Below, piece after piece: positions 1 to 9,146 of a DNA stretch of 64,000 nucleotides. The notes under the pieces were generated by a model. That model had not been told where the DNA came from. It saw only the letters and a list, made by a program, of their open reading frames with translations, and searched no databases. The position numbers and the translations under genes are program-made. The DNA lies in contig NZ_FXUA01000001.1 in assembly GCF_900182815.1 (NCBI RefSeq), forward strand, positions 930,001-994,000. The letters run 5' to 3'. Source of the DNA: Algoriphagus winogradskyi. Its GTDB lineage: Bacteria > Bacteroidota > Bacteroidia > Cytophagales > Cyclobacteriaceae. Every line of letters begins with the position of its first letter. Positions within the stretch are counted from its first letter, which is position 1.

Positions 1-1331
1 TTCATGTTTTGGATAATCTTTCCCGGCATCGCGCCTACGTAAGTTTTGCGGTGACCGCGAATCTCTGCTTCGTCATGCATACCGCCAAGAGACATTCTGA
101 CGTATTTTCGACCTAATGCCGCTGCAATAGACTTTCCTAGGGAAGTCTTACCTACACCTGGAGGGCCATAGAGACATAGAATTGGACCTTTAAGGTCATT
201 CTTCAACTTCAATACTGCCAAATATTCGATAATTCTTTCTTTGACTTTTTCCAGTCCAAAGTGATCTCCATCCAATACTTTTTTGGCATGATTCAGATCA
301 AAATTATCCTGAGTAAACTCGTTCCATGGCAATTCAACCATAGTTTCAGCATAATTCAAGGCAATTGGATATTCTGCTGCAGAAGGGTTAATTCTTAGGA
401 TTTTATCCAGTTCTTTTTCAAAGTGTTTTTTCACTTCAGCAGGCCAGTTTTTCTTAGCCCCACGAAGACGCAAATCTTCTACTTCCTTCTCTGGTCCTTC
501 ATCGCCAAGCTCCGTTTGAAGCACTTTCATCTGCTGACGCAGGAAGTAATCCCGTTGCTGCTGATCAATGTCAGTGTGCACTTTCTTCTGAATTTCAGAT
601 TTCAGTTCCAGCATCTGGATGTCTTTCATCATGAATTCCAGCAAAAGCGTCGCACGCTCTACCCCATCATTAATCTCCAATAATCTCTGCTTGGCTTCCA
701 CCGGAGCATTGATATTGGAAGAAAGAAAATGAGTAAGGAAAGGGGTATTATCAATATTATCTAAAGCTACTTGTGCCTCACGGGGAATTTCAGGATTCAA
801 GTGAAGAATGCGGGTAGCAGATTCCTTCAAAGATTCCTCAAGCGCTTGAATTTTCTTGGAGCTTTTTGGAAAATTCTCTTCCAGATACTCTGCTTTAGCA
901 ATAAAATAGGGATCATCAGTGATTTGCTCACTGACTTTAAAACGCTTCTTGCCCTGGATAATAATTGTAGTATTTCCATCCGGAAGTACGATCATTTTGA
1001 TGATTTTGGCGAGAGTCCCTACTTGGTAGATATCTTCCCATCCTGGATCATCTATGTTTGGATTGATCTGAGCACACACTCCTATCAACTTATTTCCCTT
1101 TTGGGCTTTCTTCACAAGACGGATGGATCGCTGCCTACCGACAGTGATAGGAATCACAACTCCTGGGAAAAGAACTGTATTTCTTACTGTAAGTATTGGA
1201 ATCTCTTCTTCAAGGACTTCCTTTCCTTGTGAATCATCCTCTTCGTCGGTTATCAGCTGGATCAGATCTCCCTCACCGGCATATTCACCGACCATTAAGT
1301 TTTGAAACACAGAATTTTCGAATTGGCTCAT
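1..1331 (-). CDS. lon: ATP-dependent protease Lon, N-terminal part (cut by window edge)
   Basis: Cytoplasmic AAA+ serine protease that degrades misfolded and regulatory proteins. About 443 residues are visible, translated from ATG at 1331 (MSQFENSVFQ...). Residues about 35-240 form the LonN substrate-binding domain, followed by a coiled helical segment (DQQQRDYFLRQQMKVLQTEL) that is a Lon hallmark. The AAA+ domain then starts with Walker [10 protein letters not shown] and the RGHRKTYVGAMPG segment typical of Lon. The window ends there, so the rest of the ATPase and the Ser-Lys protease domain are missing for positional reasons only. Its leader holds a perfect 15-bp inverted repeat at 1343-1357, and the upstream gene ends in a terminator at 1371-1406, so lon probably has its own promoter. 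Identity is near certain. Confidence 0.97.
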   Translation of the reverse strand, partial: MSQFENSVFQNLMVGEYAGEGDLIQLITDEEDDSQGKEVLEEEIPILTVRNTVLFPGVVIPITVGRQRSIRLVKKAQKGNKLIGVCAQINPNIDDPGWEDIYQVGTLAKIIKMIVLPDGNTTIIIQGKKRFKVSEQITDDPYFIAKAEYLEENFPKSSKKIQALEESLKESATRILHLNPEIPREAQVALDNIDNTPFLTHFLSSNINAPVEAKQRLLEINDGVERATLLLEFMMKDIQMLELKSEIQKKVHTDIDQQQRDYFLRQQMKVLQTELGDEGPEKEVEDLRLRGAKKNWPAEVKKHFEKELDKILRINPSAAEYPIALNYAETMVELPWNEFTQDNFDLNHAKKVLDGDHFGLEKVKERIIEYLAVLKLKNDLKGPILCLYGPPGVGKTSLGKSIAAALGRKYVRMSLGGMHDEAEIRGHRKTYVGAMPGKIIQNM

Positions 1332-1342
1332 ATAGACAGAAT

Positions 1343-1357
1343 GACAGCTAAGCTGTC
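1343..1357. promoter_or_regulatory. Perfect inverted repeat in the lon leader
   Basis: GACAGCT-A-AGCTGTC is a perfect 7-bp inverted repeat centred 19 bp before the lon ATG. It could be an operator for a dimeric regulator or a short hairpin in the lon 5' leader. No known consensus was matched, so the function is inferred from position and symmetry only. Confidence 0.4.
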
Positions 1358-1370
1358 GGTTTTATGCTAA

Positions 1371-1406
1371 AATAAAAGAAGAACCCTCAAAATACGAAGG
1401 TTCTTC
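1371..1406 (-). terminator. Rho-independent terminator of the lipoprotein/barrel operon
   Basis: Read on the minus strand, stem GAAGAACC pairs with GGTTCTTC (1399-1406 with 1378-1385) around a 13-nt loop and is followed by TTTTATTTT. It lies 160 bp after the stop of the lipoprotein gene at 1566 and separates that transcript from lon. Confidence 0.7.
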
Positions 1407-1565
1407 CTAAAAGGTCAAGGTGCATGCCAAAGGCTGAAGTGGTCAGATTGGCAGTTTATTCTTTGAAATAGGCTGGACAGGTCATTTGGCTAGGTGTCTT
1501 TATTGGACAACCTCAATAAAACCTCAAGTCTCCTGCCATGCTGTTTTAAAAACAGAAGCATCAAC

Positions 1566-1949
1566 TCATTTACTATTAAATGGTATAGCCTGGGAGTATA
1601 TAACCGACTTATTAGTTTTTATAAAAGCTACAACATAATAAGTTTTGCTAATTTCAAAGGAATGATTGCTTACCAATCTGAAAGATTTCTCGGGACGACC
1701 AGATCCCTTTACTACTTGATCCTTTCCGATCTCAAGCTGACTTCTATTATTAAAAACAAAACCATATTCAATTATTTCGTCAGAACCATAGTCATATACT
1801 TGGGCTATAAATTCAACTTCACTTTGATTAATCACTTGAACAGAAGGAGTACTAAAACGGGGATTGGTCCTTGGGAGCACATTTTCTTTGTCATTACAAG
1901 AAAAAAACAGAAGTGAAAAAATAAGTAAGAAGAGAAGACCGCTTTTCAT
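1566..1949 (-). CDS. Small predicted lipoprotein, function unknown
   Basis: The 127-residue product begins with a lipoprotein signal peptide (MKSGLLFLLIFSLLFFSCND) with a lipobox ending at Cys18, so it should be lipid-anchored. The remainder is beta-rich with an EYGFVF segment and a late YYVVAFI strand, which resembles the fibronectin-III-like folds common in Bacteroidetes lipoproteins. That resemblance is weak. It follows the barrel gene by 5 bp (1949 to 1955) on the same strand, so the two are very likely co-transcribed and may form one envelope complex. No family was recognised. Confidence 0.75.
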   Translation of the reverse strand: MKSGLLFLLIFSLLFFSCNDKENVLPRTNPRFSTPSVQVINQSEVEFIAQVYDYGSDEIIEYGFVFNNRSQLEIGKDQVVKGSGRPEKSFRLVSNHSFEISKTYYVVAFIKTNKSVIYSQAIPFNSK

Positions 1950-1954
1950 CTTAC

Positions 1955-3229
1955 TTATAGTTCGATCCCGATTTGAAGTGAAACAGAAGTTCGGTTGATT
2001 CGATACACTGGCGAATCTCCAAGTTGGGAGAAATAAAAGTCATTTAGATAATCAGCCTCTAACTCGACAAATAATTTCATTTTGGATGAAATCGGAAATT
2101 TGGCGCTAGCCCTTATTCCGGGGTTCACAGTATTATCCGTTAAGGTGATTGATTGCTCCTCGAAAACCTGCGTCTCTACAGGACCATAAATATTGCTTAT
2201 CTCTATTAAATACTGATCATTTTTGAATGAGGAAAGCCATGCAGACATTACCAAACCCACGTAAATTTCCTTATTTGCATTTTTGATAATACTGTAATTA
2301 TAGCCTAAAGGAATAACTATACTACTTTCTTTAAACTTCTGAGTTCCGGTAGCAATCTCATGTCTCACCTCATAACTAGCGTCATAAGTTGTTGAGCGAG
2401 TTACATATCCAATTCGAAGATCTATTGATGATTTTGGGAATCTTCTAAAATCATGTAATCTAACACCTGCAAAAGCTCGATAATCTAAAGAATTACTAAA
2501 ATTGTAATTTGCATTGTCAGGAATATCTGAGGAATTCGTAAAACTTGACCCGATACCTAAGGAAACTATAGGAGAAATGCTTACAAATTTAACCCGATCT
2601 ATATACAGCTTATATGGTAGTCCCTCACATTCGTGATATTGAGTGAGAATCTTGATAAAATCCTGCTCTTCCAAGTTAGATTTTTCTATCAAGCCGTTAA
2701 GCTCTAAGCCGCAATCTCCGGCTGTAAGTACTTTTAAAGTAGATACATACAATTTGATGAGGCGGCTACGTTTTTCTCCATCTACGGAGATATCTTGGCT
2801 ATATTCTTTTAACTGCTGGATTTCAACCCCATTATCGATATAATAATTACCTCTTCTATAATCCAACTGAAGCTTTCCCGAAAATAGTACTTGGACAAAC
2901 TCTAATTCCGAGGCATCTGGAAGTTTCTTACTTAAGAATAAATGACCTTCTGTTAGGCCAAAAGCCTGCAGATCAGTAGGAAGATAAGAACTTGTATTGC
3001 CTTGGTAAGCAAAATCTACTTTACTATAATCTGTGAGTTCAGCAGTTCTGAGGATTGCACCAAAGAGCTTAGTACCTTCTTTTGTAACAATAAAGTCCGA
3101 ACTACTTCCAGTAGCAGGATTAATATTTGACCAAACTGACTCCTCAATAAAACCACTCTGACCTTGGGCATAAATAAAAGGCGTGCACATTAACAATATA
3201 CAAGCTGCTAATCCTAAAATTTTAATCAT
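1955..3229 (-). CDS. Outer-membrane beta-barrel protein, function unknown
   Basis: Product of 424 residues if started at ATG 3229, which gives a clean signal peptide (MIKILGLAACILLMCTPFIYAQ). The frame stays open upstream to a TTG at 3325, but that start would lie inside the rseP terminator (3322-3351), so 3229 is preferred. The N-terminal half is a globular periplasmic-type region with the two Cys of GDCGLEL and HECEGL. The C-terminal half, from about residue 210, alternates aromatic and polar residues (YRAFAGVRL, SSIVIPLGYNY, YVGLVMSAWL) and ends SLQIGIEL, as expected for an outer-membrane beta-barrel of the PorT/OmpA-like type. It is first in an operon with the small lipoprotein. Substrate is unknown. 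Confidence 0.75.
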   Translation of the reverse strand: MIKILGLAACILLMCTPFIYAQGQSGFIEESVWSNINPATGSSSDFIVTKEGTKLFGAILRTAELTDYSKVDFAYQGNTSSYLPTDLQAFGLTEGHLFLSKKLPDASELEFVQVLFSGKLQLDYRRGNYYIDNGVEIQQLKEYSQDISVDGEKRSRLIKLYVSTLKVLTAGDCGLELNGLIEKSNLEEQDFIKILTQYHECEGLPYKLYIDRVKFVSISPIVSLGIGSSFTNSSDIPDNANYNFSNSLDYRAFAGVRLHDFRRFPKSSIDLRIGYVTRSTTYDASYEVRHEIATGTQKFKESSIVIPLGYNYSIIKNANKEIYVGLVMSAWLSSFKNDQYLIEISNIYGPVETQVFEEQSITLTDNTVNPGIRASAKFPISSKMKLFVELEADYLNDFYFSQLGDSPVYRINRTSVSLQIGIEL

Positions 3230-3321
3230 AAAGTCTAATTTGCTGCTAGATAATAAGATTAAGTTTATGCAACAACAGATTAGTTCAAAATAGTTTGAAC
3301 GGACTTTAGAGCTCATTAAAA

Positions 3322-3351
3322 ACAAAAAAAGCCGAGATTTCTCCCGGCTTT
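3322..3351 (-). terminator. Rho-independent terminator of dxr-rseP
   Basis: On the minus strand, CAAAGCCGGGAG...CTCGGCTTT forms a GC-rich stem (AAAGCCG at 3328-3334 with CGGCTTT at 3345-3351) followed by a run of seven T. It lies 20 bp past the rseP stop and argues against the extended start of the next gene. Confidence 0.85.
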
Positions 3352-3371
3352 GAATTCTAATTTTTAATGAC

Positions 3372-4697
3372 TTATCCCTCTCCAGTAAACAGCTTCAGCA
3401 CGTCATTTCCGATCGCAAAAACCATCAAAGCGAGGAGTATGACCATTCCGACTTTCTGAGCATTCTCAAGGAATCTATTAGAAGGCGCACGACCGGAAAT
3501 CATTTCATAAAGCAGGAATATCACATGACCACCATCCAAAGCTGGAATAGGCAAGAGATTCATAAATGCCAGAATCATAGAAATCAAACCGGTAATTGTC
3601 CAGAACTTAGTCCAGTTCCAAGTATCCCCGTAGATTTTTGCCATTCCTATAGGCCCGCTGACGTTTTTGGTAGAGACTTCACCTGTAAACATCTTGCCCA
3701 TTGCTTTTGCATTTACAATGACAACTGTGAATGCTTTGGTAGTTCCTTTTTTCAGTGCTTCCGCAAAACCATATTTGCGTTGAACCATATCGATCAAAGG
3801 ATTCACAGCAATATCTATAGTGCCTCGATCAGTCACTGCCACCATTGTATGAATAGTATCATTAGCGCTAGTCAACAATTCAATATCGGCTTCTTGATCT
3901 TTAGCTTTTGCAAGCTCAGTTTTAAGTTCGTCGAAGTAAGTGATGGCCTTACCATTTACAGACAGAATCTTATCATCGATGGTAATTCCAGCTTTCTCAG
4001 CAGCACCACCTTCGTCTATTTTGAGTAATTCAAAAGGATATCGAATTTCGACAAAGCTGTTGATTGCTTCCTGACTGTTGAAGGAATTGATAAAACCTCT
4101 AGGGATTTCTACTTTGATAATCTCACCTCCACGGTCAACAGTGTAATACCCATTTTCGCTAAGCAAAGCCGAACCAGCAGTCAAATCGTTAATGGATTGG
4201 TAAGGTTCACCATTAATATCCAAAATCTTATCCCCTGTTTTCAAGCCAATAGATTCACCGATTTCCAGCGCTTCTATACCGTTTTCTACTACTTGATCAC
4301 GGGAATAATAAGTCTCACCATTGTTATAAACCAAGATTACAAAAATGACAATACCTGTAACTACATTTACGATTATACCTCCCAGCATTACGATTAAGCG
4401 CTGCCAAGCTGGTTTAGATCTGAATTCCCATGGTTGAGGAGGACCTGCCATTTGGTCGGCGTCCATAGATTCGTCCACCATTCCGGAGATTTTCACAAAT
4501 CCTCCAAGCGGAATTGCCCCTATAGAATATTCCGTTTCTCCCCACTGGAAACCAGCAATTTTGGGAGGAAATCCGATAGAAAATTTCTCTACTCTCATGC
4601 CAAACATCTTGGCGGTAAGCAAGTGGCCCAACTCATGTAAACCCACTAGGATTGATAATCCAAGGAGCAACTGGCCCACCATAATTAAGGTATCCAT
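3372..4697 (-). CDS. rseP: RIP metalloprotease RseP (site-2 protease)
   Basis: Inner-membrane zinc protease of family M50 that cuts transmembrane segments, classically anti-sigma factors and signal-peptide remnants. The 441-residue product has the zinc motif HELGH at 21-25 in the first membrane helix. It has the GAIPLGGFVKISGM segment after it, two PDZ-like regions (around GLKTGDKILDINGE and GITIDDKILSVNGK) and the second active-site motif LDGGH at 387-391 before the last helix. Length and order match RseP. Its start overlaps the dxr stop by one base (TAATG), so the two genes are translationally coupled. A strong terminator follows. No anti-sigma gene is next to it, so the local target is unknown. 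Confidence 0.95.
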   Translation of the reverse strand: MDTLIMVGQLLLGLSILVGLHELGHLLTAKMFGMRVEKFSIGFPPKIAGFQWGETEYSIGAIPLGGFVKISGMVDESMDADQMAGPPQPWEFRSKPAWQRLIVMLGGIIVNVVTGIVIFVILVYNNGETYYSRDQVVENGIEALEIGESIGLKTGDKILDINGEPYQSINDLTAGSALLSENGYYTVDRGGEIIKVEIPRGFINSFNSQEAINSFVEIRYPFELLKIDEGGAAEKAGITIDDKILSVNGKAITYFDELKTELAKAKDQEADIELLTSANDTIHTMVAVTDRGTIDIAVNPLIDMVQRKYGFAEALKKGTTKAFTVVIVNAKAMGKMFTGEVSTKNVSGPIGMAKIYGDTWNWTKFWTITGLISMILAFMNLLPIPALDGGHVIFLLYEMISGRAPSNRFLENAQKVGMVILLALMVFAIGNDVLKLFTGEG

Positions 4698-5863
4698 TAT
4701 ACTTTATTCGTTATTAGTTCTTTTGTAATTTCTCTCGCCCGCATATCCATCTCCACATAATCTTCCAAACTTGGATGTGCAATAAACTCAGCTTTTTCGA
4801 GAGTTTCGCCAATCAAATCCGACATTTCTAGAAAACCAACTTCTTTATTCAAGAAAGCAGCTACTGCAATTTCATTGGCAGCATTCAAGACGCACGGTGC
4901 TGTACCGCCTTTTGCAAGAGCATCATATGCTAATTGAAGGTTTTGAAAAGTCTTTAAATCCGGCTGCTCGAAGGTCAATTGAGGGTAATTCATAAAGTCA
5001 AATCTTTCGAAATCACTTTTTAATCGATCCGGAAAGCTTAGGGCAAACTGAATTGGGATACGCATATCCGGCAATCCAAGTTGTGCTTTTATAGATCCAT
5101 CCTCAAATTGCACCATAGAATGAATGATACTCTGTGGATGTACGACTACATCTATCTGTTCGGTTTTCAGGCCAAAGAGCCACTTTGCTTCAATCACTTC
5201 CAGCCCCTTATTCATCAAGGAAGCTGAGTCAATCGTGATTTTGGCACCCATATCCCAATTAGGATGCTTGAGGGCTTGTTCACGCGTCACTGTCTCCAGG
5301 AATTTTCTATCTTTTCCTCTGAAAGGACCGCCGGAAGCTGTCAGAATAATCTTTTCGATTGGGTTATGGAATTCACCGATCAGACATTGAAAAATCGCTG
5401 AATGTTCAGAATCCACAGGGTAAATATTCACTCGGTTTTCTTTTGCGAGAGCAGTGATAATTTCTCCGGCTACAACAAGTGTTTCTTTATTTGCTAAAGC
5501 AATTTGCTTGCCCGTTTTAATTGCATTTACCGTAGGAATAAGGCCAGAATAACCTACCAATGCAGTCAAAACTACATCGATCGTATCCATTTCTACTACC
5601 TGTGCAATTGCTTTGGTGCCTGCATACACTTTGATATCCTTTGGCTGTAAGACATCACGTACTTTTTCATACAAGCTCTCATTGCCTATTACCACGACAT
5701 TTGGAGAAAACTCCAGAGCCTGAGTTATAAGTAAATCTGCATTATTTTGGGCCGTAAGAACCTCTACGATAAAGTCTTCAGGATGCTGACGAATTACCTC
5801 TAGGGTTTGAGTACCAATGCTTCCGGTGCTGCCCAGGATGGCTACGCGTTTGGGTTCTGTCAT
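4697..5863 (-). CDS. dxr: 1-deoxy-D-xylulose 5-phosphate reductoisomerase
   Basis: Cytoplasmic enzyme that converts 1-deoxy-D-xylulose 5-phosphate to 2-C-methyl-D-erythritol 4-phosphate with NADPH, the first committed step of the non-mevalonate isoprenoid pathway. The 388-residue length is typical. Visible hallmarks are the NADPH-binding GSTGSIGTQTLEV at 11-23, the ANKETLV motif, the metal/substrate region around VDSEHSAIFQ, ASGGPF, and the substrate loop DSASLMNKGLEVIEA. It is the first gene of the dxr-rseP operon, an arrangement also found in many other bacteria. A TAATTTTG element 64-71 bp upstream (5927-5934) may be its promoter. Confidence 0.97.
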   Translation of the reverse strand: MTEPKRVAILGSTGSIGTQTLEVIRQHPEDFIVEVLTAQNNADLLITQALEFSPNVVVIGNESLYEKVRDVLQPKDIKVYAGTKAIAQVVEMDTIDVVLTALVGYSGLIPTVNAIKTGKQIALANKETLVVAGEIITALAKENRVNIYPVDSEHSAIFQCLIGEFHNPIEKIILTASGGPFRGKDRKFLETVTREQALKHPNWDMGAKITIDSASLMNKGLEVIEAKWLFGLKTEQIDVVVHPQSIIHSMVQFEDGSIKAQLGLPDMRIPIQFALSFPDRLKSDFERFDFMNYPQLTFEQPDLKTFQNLQLAYDALAKGGTAPCVLNAANEIAVAAFLNKEVGFLEMSDLIGETLEKAEFIAHPSLEDYVEMDMRAREITKELITNKV

Positions 5864-5926
5864 TCAGTTTGGGATTGTCGAGTAATTAAAACCCTTAATG
5901 ATTTGAAGAGTTTTCTCAATAGCTGA

Positions 5927-5934
5927 CAAAATTA
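5927..5934 (-). promoter_or_regulatory. Possible dxr promoter, -7 element TAATTTTG
   Basis: The minus strand reads TAATTTTG here, matching the Bacteroidetes -7 consensus TAnnTTTG, 64 bp upstream of the dxr ATG. The nearest TTTG upstream (5960-5963) is 25 bp away, longer than the usual 19-21, so support is partial. Confidence 0.4.
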
Positions 5935-6094
5935 CAAGATGCTCCCACTTTTCCTCGTACAAATCGTCAGTTTTTGCCAAATGGCATAATATTCAAGCAA
6001 TAAAGAGAGCGTTTATCCTGTTTAGGAACTTAAAAAATGTGAATTTATTCAACGGAAAACTTTCACACTCGTCAAATTGAAAAATGATTCATCT

Positions 6095-7543
6095 ATGAAC
6101 AGTCTATTCAAAACAACCGGAGTTTCCTTTCTGGCAGGCTTGGCCGGAGCTGCAGTTTGGACAACTATCAACTTCAATGAACCAGAGCAATTCTCTGATT
6201 TTCCAAACGACACCAAAACACAAGTAAATTTCGCTTCGCAATATCAACCCATTTCATCCCGCTCAAGTGCTGATGCTCCCATATCCTTTGTGGACGCTTC
6301 AGAAAACAGCACAGAATCAGTGGTCTTCATCAAAAACTTTTCAGGAACAGATCCAAGAAGATATAGCATGTTTGACTATTTCTTTGGTGGCGGAGGTGCA
6401 CCTTCACAGCAAGTGAGCACAGGTTCCGGCGTGATTATCTCAGGTGATGGATATATTATCACCAACAACCACGTAATTGATCGAGCTGAAACCATTGAAG
6501 TTGTACATAAAAAAAGGACCTACAAAGCCACTTTAGTCGGTACTGATAAAAACACGGATATAGCAGTGTTGAAAATTGAAGGAGAAAACCTTCCTTCAAT
6601 CAAGCGAGGAAGCAGCCGCGATTTGAAAATCGGTGAATGGGTCCTAGCCGTAGGAAATCCATTTAACCTTACTTCCACCGTGACTGCCGGGATAGTATCT
6701 GCAAAAGAGCGACAAATCAATATTCTTGGCGGGGATTTTCCCTTAGAGAGTTTCATCCAGACTGACGCTCCGATTAACCCAGGAAACTCAGGCGGTGCTT
6801 TAGTAAATGTCAATGGAGAATTGGTCGGAATTAATACGGCTATCTTGTCCAGAACCGGTTCTTATACTGGTTATGGATTCGCGGTTCCGGTGGATATTGC
6901 GATGAAAGTATCCAATGACTTGATCCAATACGGTGAGGTTCAAAAAGCGATCCCTGGAATCGAGGCAGTCGAAATCACACCAGAATTGGCAGAAGAAATG
7001 AATATCAAAACACTGGATGGTGTGATCGTAACTCATGTAATTAAAGACGGTGCTGCAGAAAGAGCTGGACTGCAGCGAAATGATGTGATTACCAAACTGG
7101 GTTCTCAACCAATTACAGGTAAAGGCAGCTTTGAAGAGACACTTTCCTATTACTATCCTGGCGACCAACTTCCAGTTACCTATTTGAGAAATGGGAATGC
7201 GAAATCCGCCAATCTAAAACTTCAGAATTTAGAAGGAGGCAGCGGAGTAATCAAACGGGAGTTTTATAGTTCAGGGATTCTCGGAGCTAGACTGGAAGCT
7301 GTAAACACTATCGAAAAGGATAAATTTGGAGTGGACTATGGTATTAAAATCACTGGCCTCACTAGAGGTTATCTCAGAGAACTTGGACTAAGAGAGGGAT
7401 TTGTAATCACCCGAATAAATAATGAGCCAGCAAAGGATCCTACCAAAGTTGGAGCCTATTTGGAGAAATTTAGTGGCAGATTATTGCTAGAGGGAGTAGC
7501 CTCCAATGGTCAACCATTTATGCAAAGTTATAGCGTGAGATAA
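6095..7543 (+). CDS. degP: DegP/HtrA-type periplasmic serine protease (Do family)
   Basis: Envelope quality-control protease and chaperone of family S1C. Started at ATG 6095, the product has 482 residues. A TTG at 6077 in the same frame would add six residues. Residues about 8-25 form a hydrophobic signal or anchor helix. The catalytic triad is visible as His126 (TNNHVI), Asp155 (NTDIAVLKIE) and Ser232 (GNSGGAL). Two PDZ domains follow, the first around GVIVTHVIKDGAAERAGL and the second around LGLREGFVITRINNEP. The gene is divergent from dxr and its stop lies one base from the stop of the convergent MG2-like gene, with no terminator between them. Confidence 0.93.
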   Translation: MNSLFKTTGVSFLAGLAGAAVWTTINFNEPEQFSDFPNDTKTQVNFASQYQPISSRSSADAPISFVDASENSTESVVFIKNFSGTDPRRYSMFDYFFGGGGAPSQQVSTGSGVIISGDGYIITNNHVIDRAETIEVVHKKRTYKATLVGTDKNTDIAVLKIEGENLPSIKRGSSRDLKIGEWVLAVGNPFNLTSTVTAGIVSAKERQINILGGDFPLESFIQTDAPINPGNSGGALVNVNGELVGINTAILSRTGSYTGYGFAVPVDIAMKVSNDLIQYGEVQKAIPGIEAVEITPELAEEMNIKTLDGVIVTHVIKDGAAERAGLQRNDVITKLGSQPITGKGSFEETLSYYYPGDQLPVTYLRNGNAKSANLKLQNLEGGSGVIKREFYSSGILGARLEAVNTIEKDKFGVDYGIKITGLTRGYLRELGLREGFVITRINNEPAKDPTKVGAYLEKFSGRLLLEGVASNGQPFMQSYSVR

Positions 7544-7544
7544 G

Positions 7545-9146
7545 TTACTTCTGGGTGGATTGCTGCGGTAGGGGCTGCGACCATTGTAACGATGTTCCGT
7601 CCTTTTTCAGCAAATCCACCCATATCACATGATTCCCTTTCACATCTGAACCTTCCCATTCCAGCGATTGAGAGTTTTCAAAGTTGATAGCCTCGCCAGC
7701 ATCCCAAAGGAGCACTGGCCTTAAGTCAGGGGTTGAGGGATCAATTTCTTCTGAGTTGATTTGCACCAGATCATTGATTCCCAAATAAAATGGATAACCT
7801 TCCTTCTCAGCAACTAATGGATCATCGAATTCAGGCTTCATTTCTATACTTACCACACCAAACCGCCCGAGGATGCCAAAGCGCTTCTGTGACTGAAATG
7901 AATTGTAAACCGAAATCGAATAAATCTGGTGCATGGGAGTTTCTATCAAATCACCAAATTGAAAAATGGGCGATCCATTGAATAAAATCAGGGGGCTTTT
8001 CTCATATCGAAAACCTGCATTCGCAGGAGATAGAATGAGTTCGTAGCCATCTTTAGTTCGCTTCACTGATGCTTTTGATACAATCCCGGAAAACGCCTCT
8101 CGAAGCGTAGCAATTCCTTCATAATCCTTAGAAAAATACACCTGATCGGGAGCTACATGATCTGATTTTTGTAGGAAAGGCTCGTAATTATCGAAATCAG
8201 TTCTATAGATCTGATCTATGTATTTACGCTTTCTTTTGTGATCCAGAATATTTACCACCGCATCATCAAAAGGTACGGTGTTATCAAAGGAACTAAACTG
8301 CTTTTTTTTCCAATCAGAAAGATTCACTGTCACTTCCCCTAGAGGTTCTCCCAAATTGTCAAACTGATAAGCCCAAACCGATGAAGAACCTTGGTGCTTC
8401 AATAATTCTTCTTCCATAGAAGCACTATCCCGCATGTTGTATTCTTCCACTAATCCTTGATCGAGAAAAAACACCGAGATTCTCGAATTTGGATCATTAT
8501 AGGGCGGTTTCAACTTAAATGACACCTTAGTCTCTTCATTTAATTCTGATTCTTTCACATGGCCTAATACAGGATACCCTTCTAATAACGGGTCAAAAAC
8601 CTTGACTGCCAATAGCCCAAAATCTAAGGTTTCAGAAGAAATACTAAAACTGCCTTCATCTACTTTCCATAGTATATTTTCACCTGCTTCAGAAGCTTGT
8701 ATAACATGTGCTCCTAGCTCTGGATTTGCATTTTCAGGTAATGCTGTGGAGGAAAAAATCGTAGGGCTATAAACATGAATCAATGCTTCGGTTTGAAACC
8801 TTGAGCCTTGAATTTGAGCTACCAATTTATAATTACCTGTACTCAATTCTTCAGGCAGCAAAAAAGCTTGATCAGCATCCTGCTTAGCCGAATTGAAGCG
8901 CTCGATAGCGACAGTACTTCCTGAATGGTCAACTAGGTACAAATTAATCAGGCTGCCTTCCCGCGCTGGTTTCCCTTCCGAATCAAGTGTCTGTAACTGC
9001 AAGGCAACCAAATCCCCGCTTACATACAGAGAAGAAGAAACGAGCATTCTTACCTTAAGTGAGGCTGATTGCCCCAAAGAGACAAAATTAGTGAACACTG
9101 CACAGCACAATGCCAGGGTTAATGTTTTCAATTTTGGTCCCACCAT
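7545..9146 (-). CDS. Secreted MG2-like protein of the TonB/DUF4249 cassette
   Basis: Product of 533 residues from ATG 9146, where a signal peptide begins (MVGPKLKTLTLALCCAVF...SLGQ). An open frame reaches 9197 but would overlap the upstream gene by 70 bp instead of 19. After the signal, residues about 27-125 look like a macroglobulin MG2 domain (VRMLVSSSLYVSGDLVAL, STGNYKLVAQIQG). The rest is beta-rich without a recognised enzyme motif, with a carboxypeptidase-regulatory-like strand pattern near the middle. It ends the TonB receptor/DUF4249 operon. Such MG2-type partners are common beside TonB receptors in this phylum and are thought to sit in the outer membrane or periplasm. Its exact role is unknown. 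Confidence 0.7.
   Translation of the reverse strand: MVGPKLKTLTLALCCAVFTNFVSLGQSASLKVRMLVSSSLYVSGDLVALQLQTLDSEGKPAREGSLINLYLVDHSGSTVAIERFNSAKQDADQAFLLPEELSTGNYKLVAQIQGSRFQTEALIHVYSPTIFSSTALPENANPELGAHVIQASEAGENILWKVDEGSFSISSETLDFGLLAVKVFDPLLEGYPVLGHVKESELNEETKVSFKLKPPYNDPNSRISVFFLDQGLVEEYNMRDSASMEEELLKHQGSSSVWAYQFDNLGEPLGEVTVNLSDWKKKQFSSFDNTVPFDDAVVNILDHKRKRKYIDQIYRTDFDNYEPFLQKSDHVAPDQVYFSKDYEGIATLREAFSGIVSKASVKRTKDGYELILSPANAGFRYEKSPLILFNGSPIFQFGDLIETPMHQIYSISVYNSFQSQKRFGILGRFGVVSIEMKPEFDDPLVAEKEGYPFYLGINDLVQINSEEIDPSTPDLRPVLLWDAGEAINFENSQSLEWEGSDVKGNHVIWVDLLKKDGTSLQWSQPLPQQSTQK

Noticed and set aside
423-1305. Plus-strand frames opposite lon
   Set aside because: The minus strand codes for a continuous Lon N-terminal region with clear family motifs, so these are shadows.
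1494-1916. Plus-strand frame of 140 codons
   Set aside because: The opposite strand has a lipoprotein signal and a clean operon position. The plus frame has no recognisable feature.
3230-3325. Extended N-terminus of the beta-barrel protein
   Set aside because: It would start with TTG inside the rseP terminator, and the signal peptide begins at 3229.
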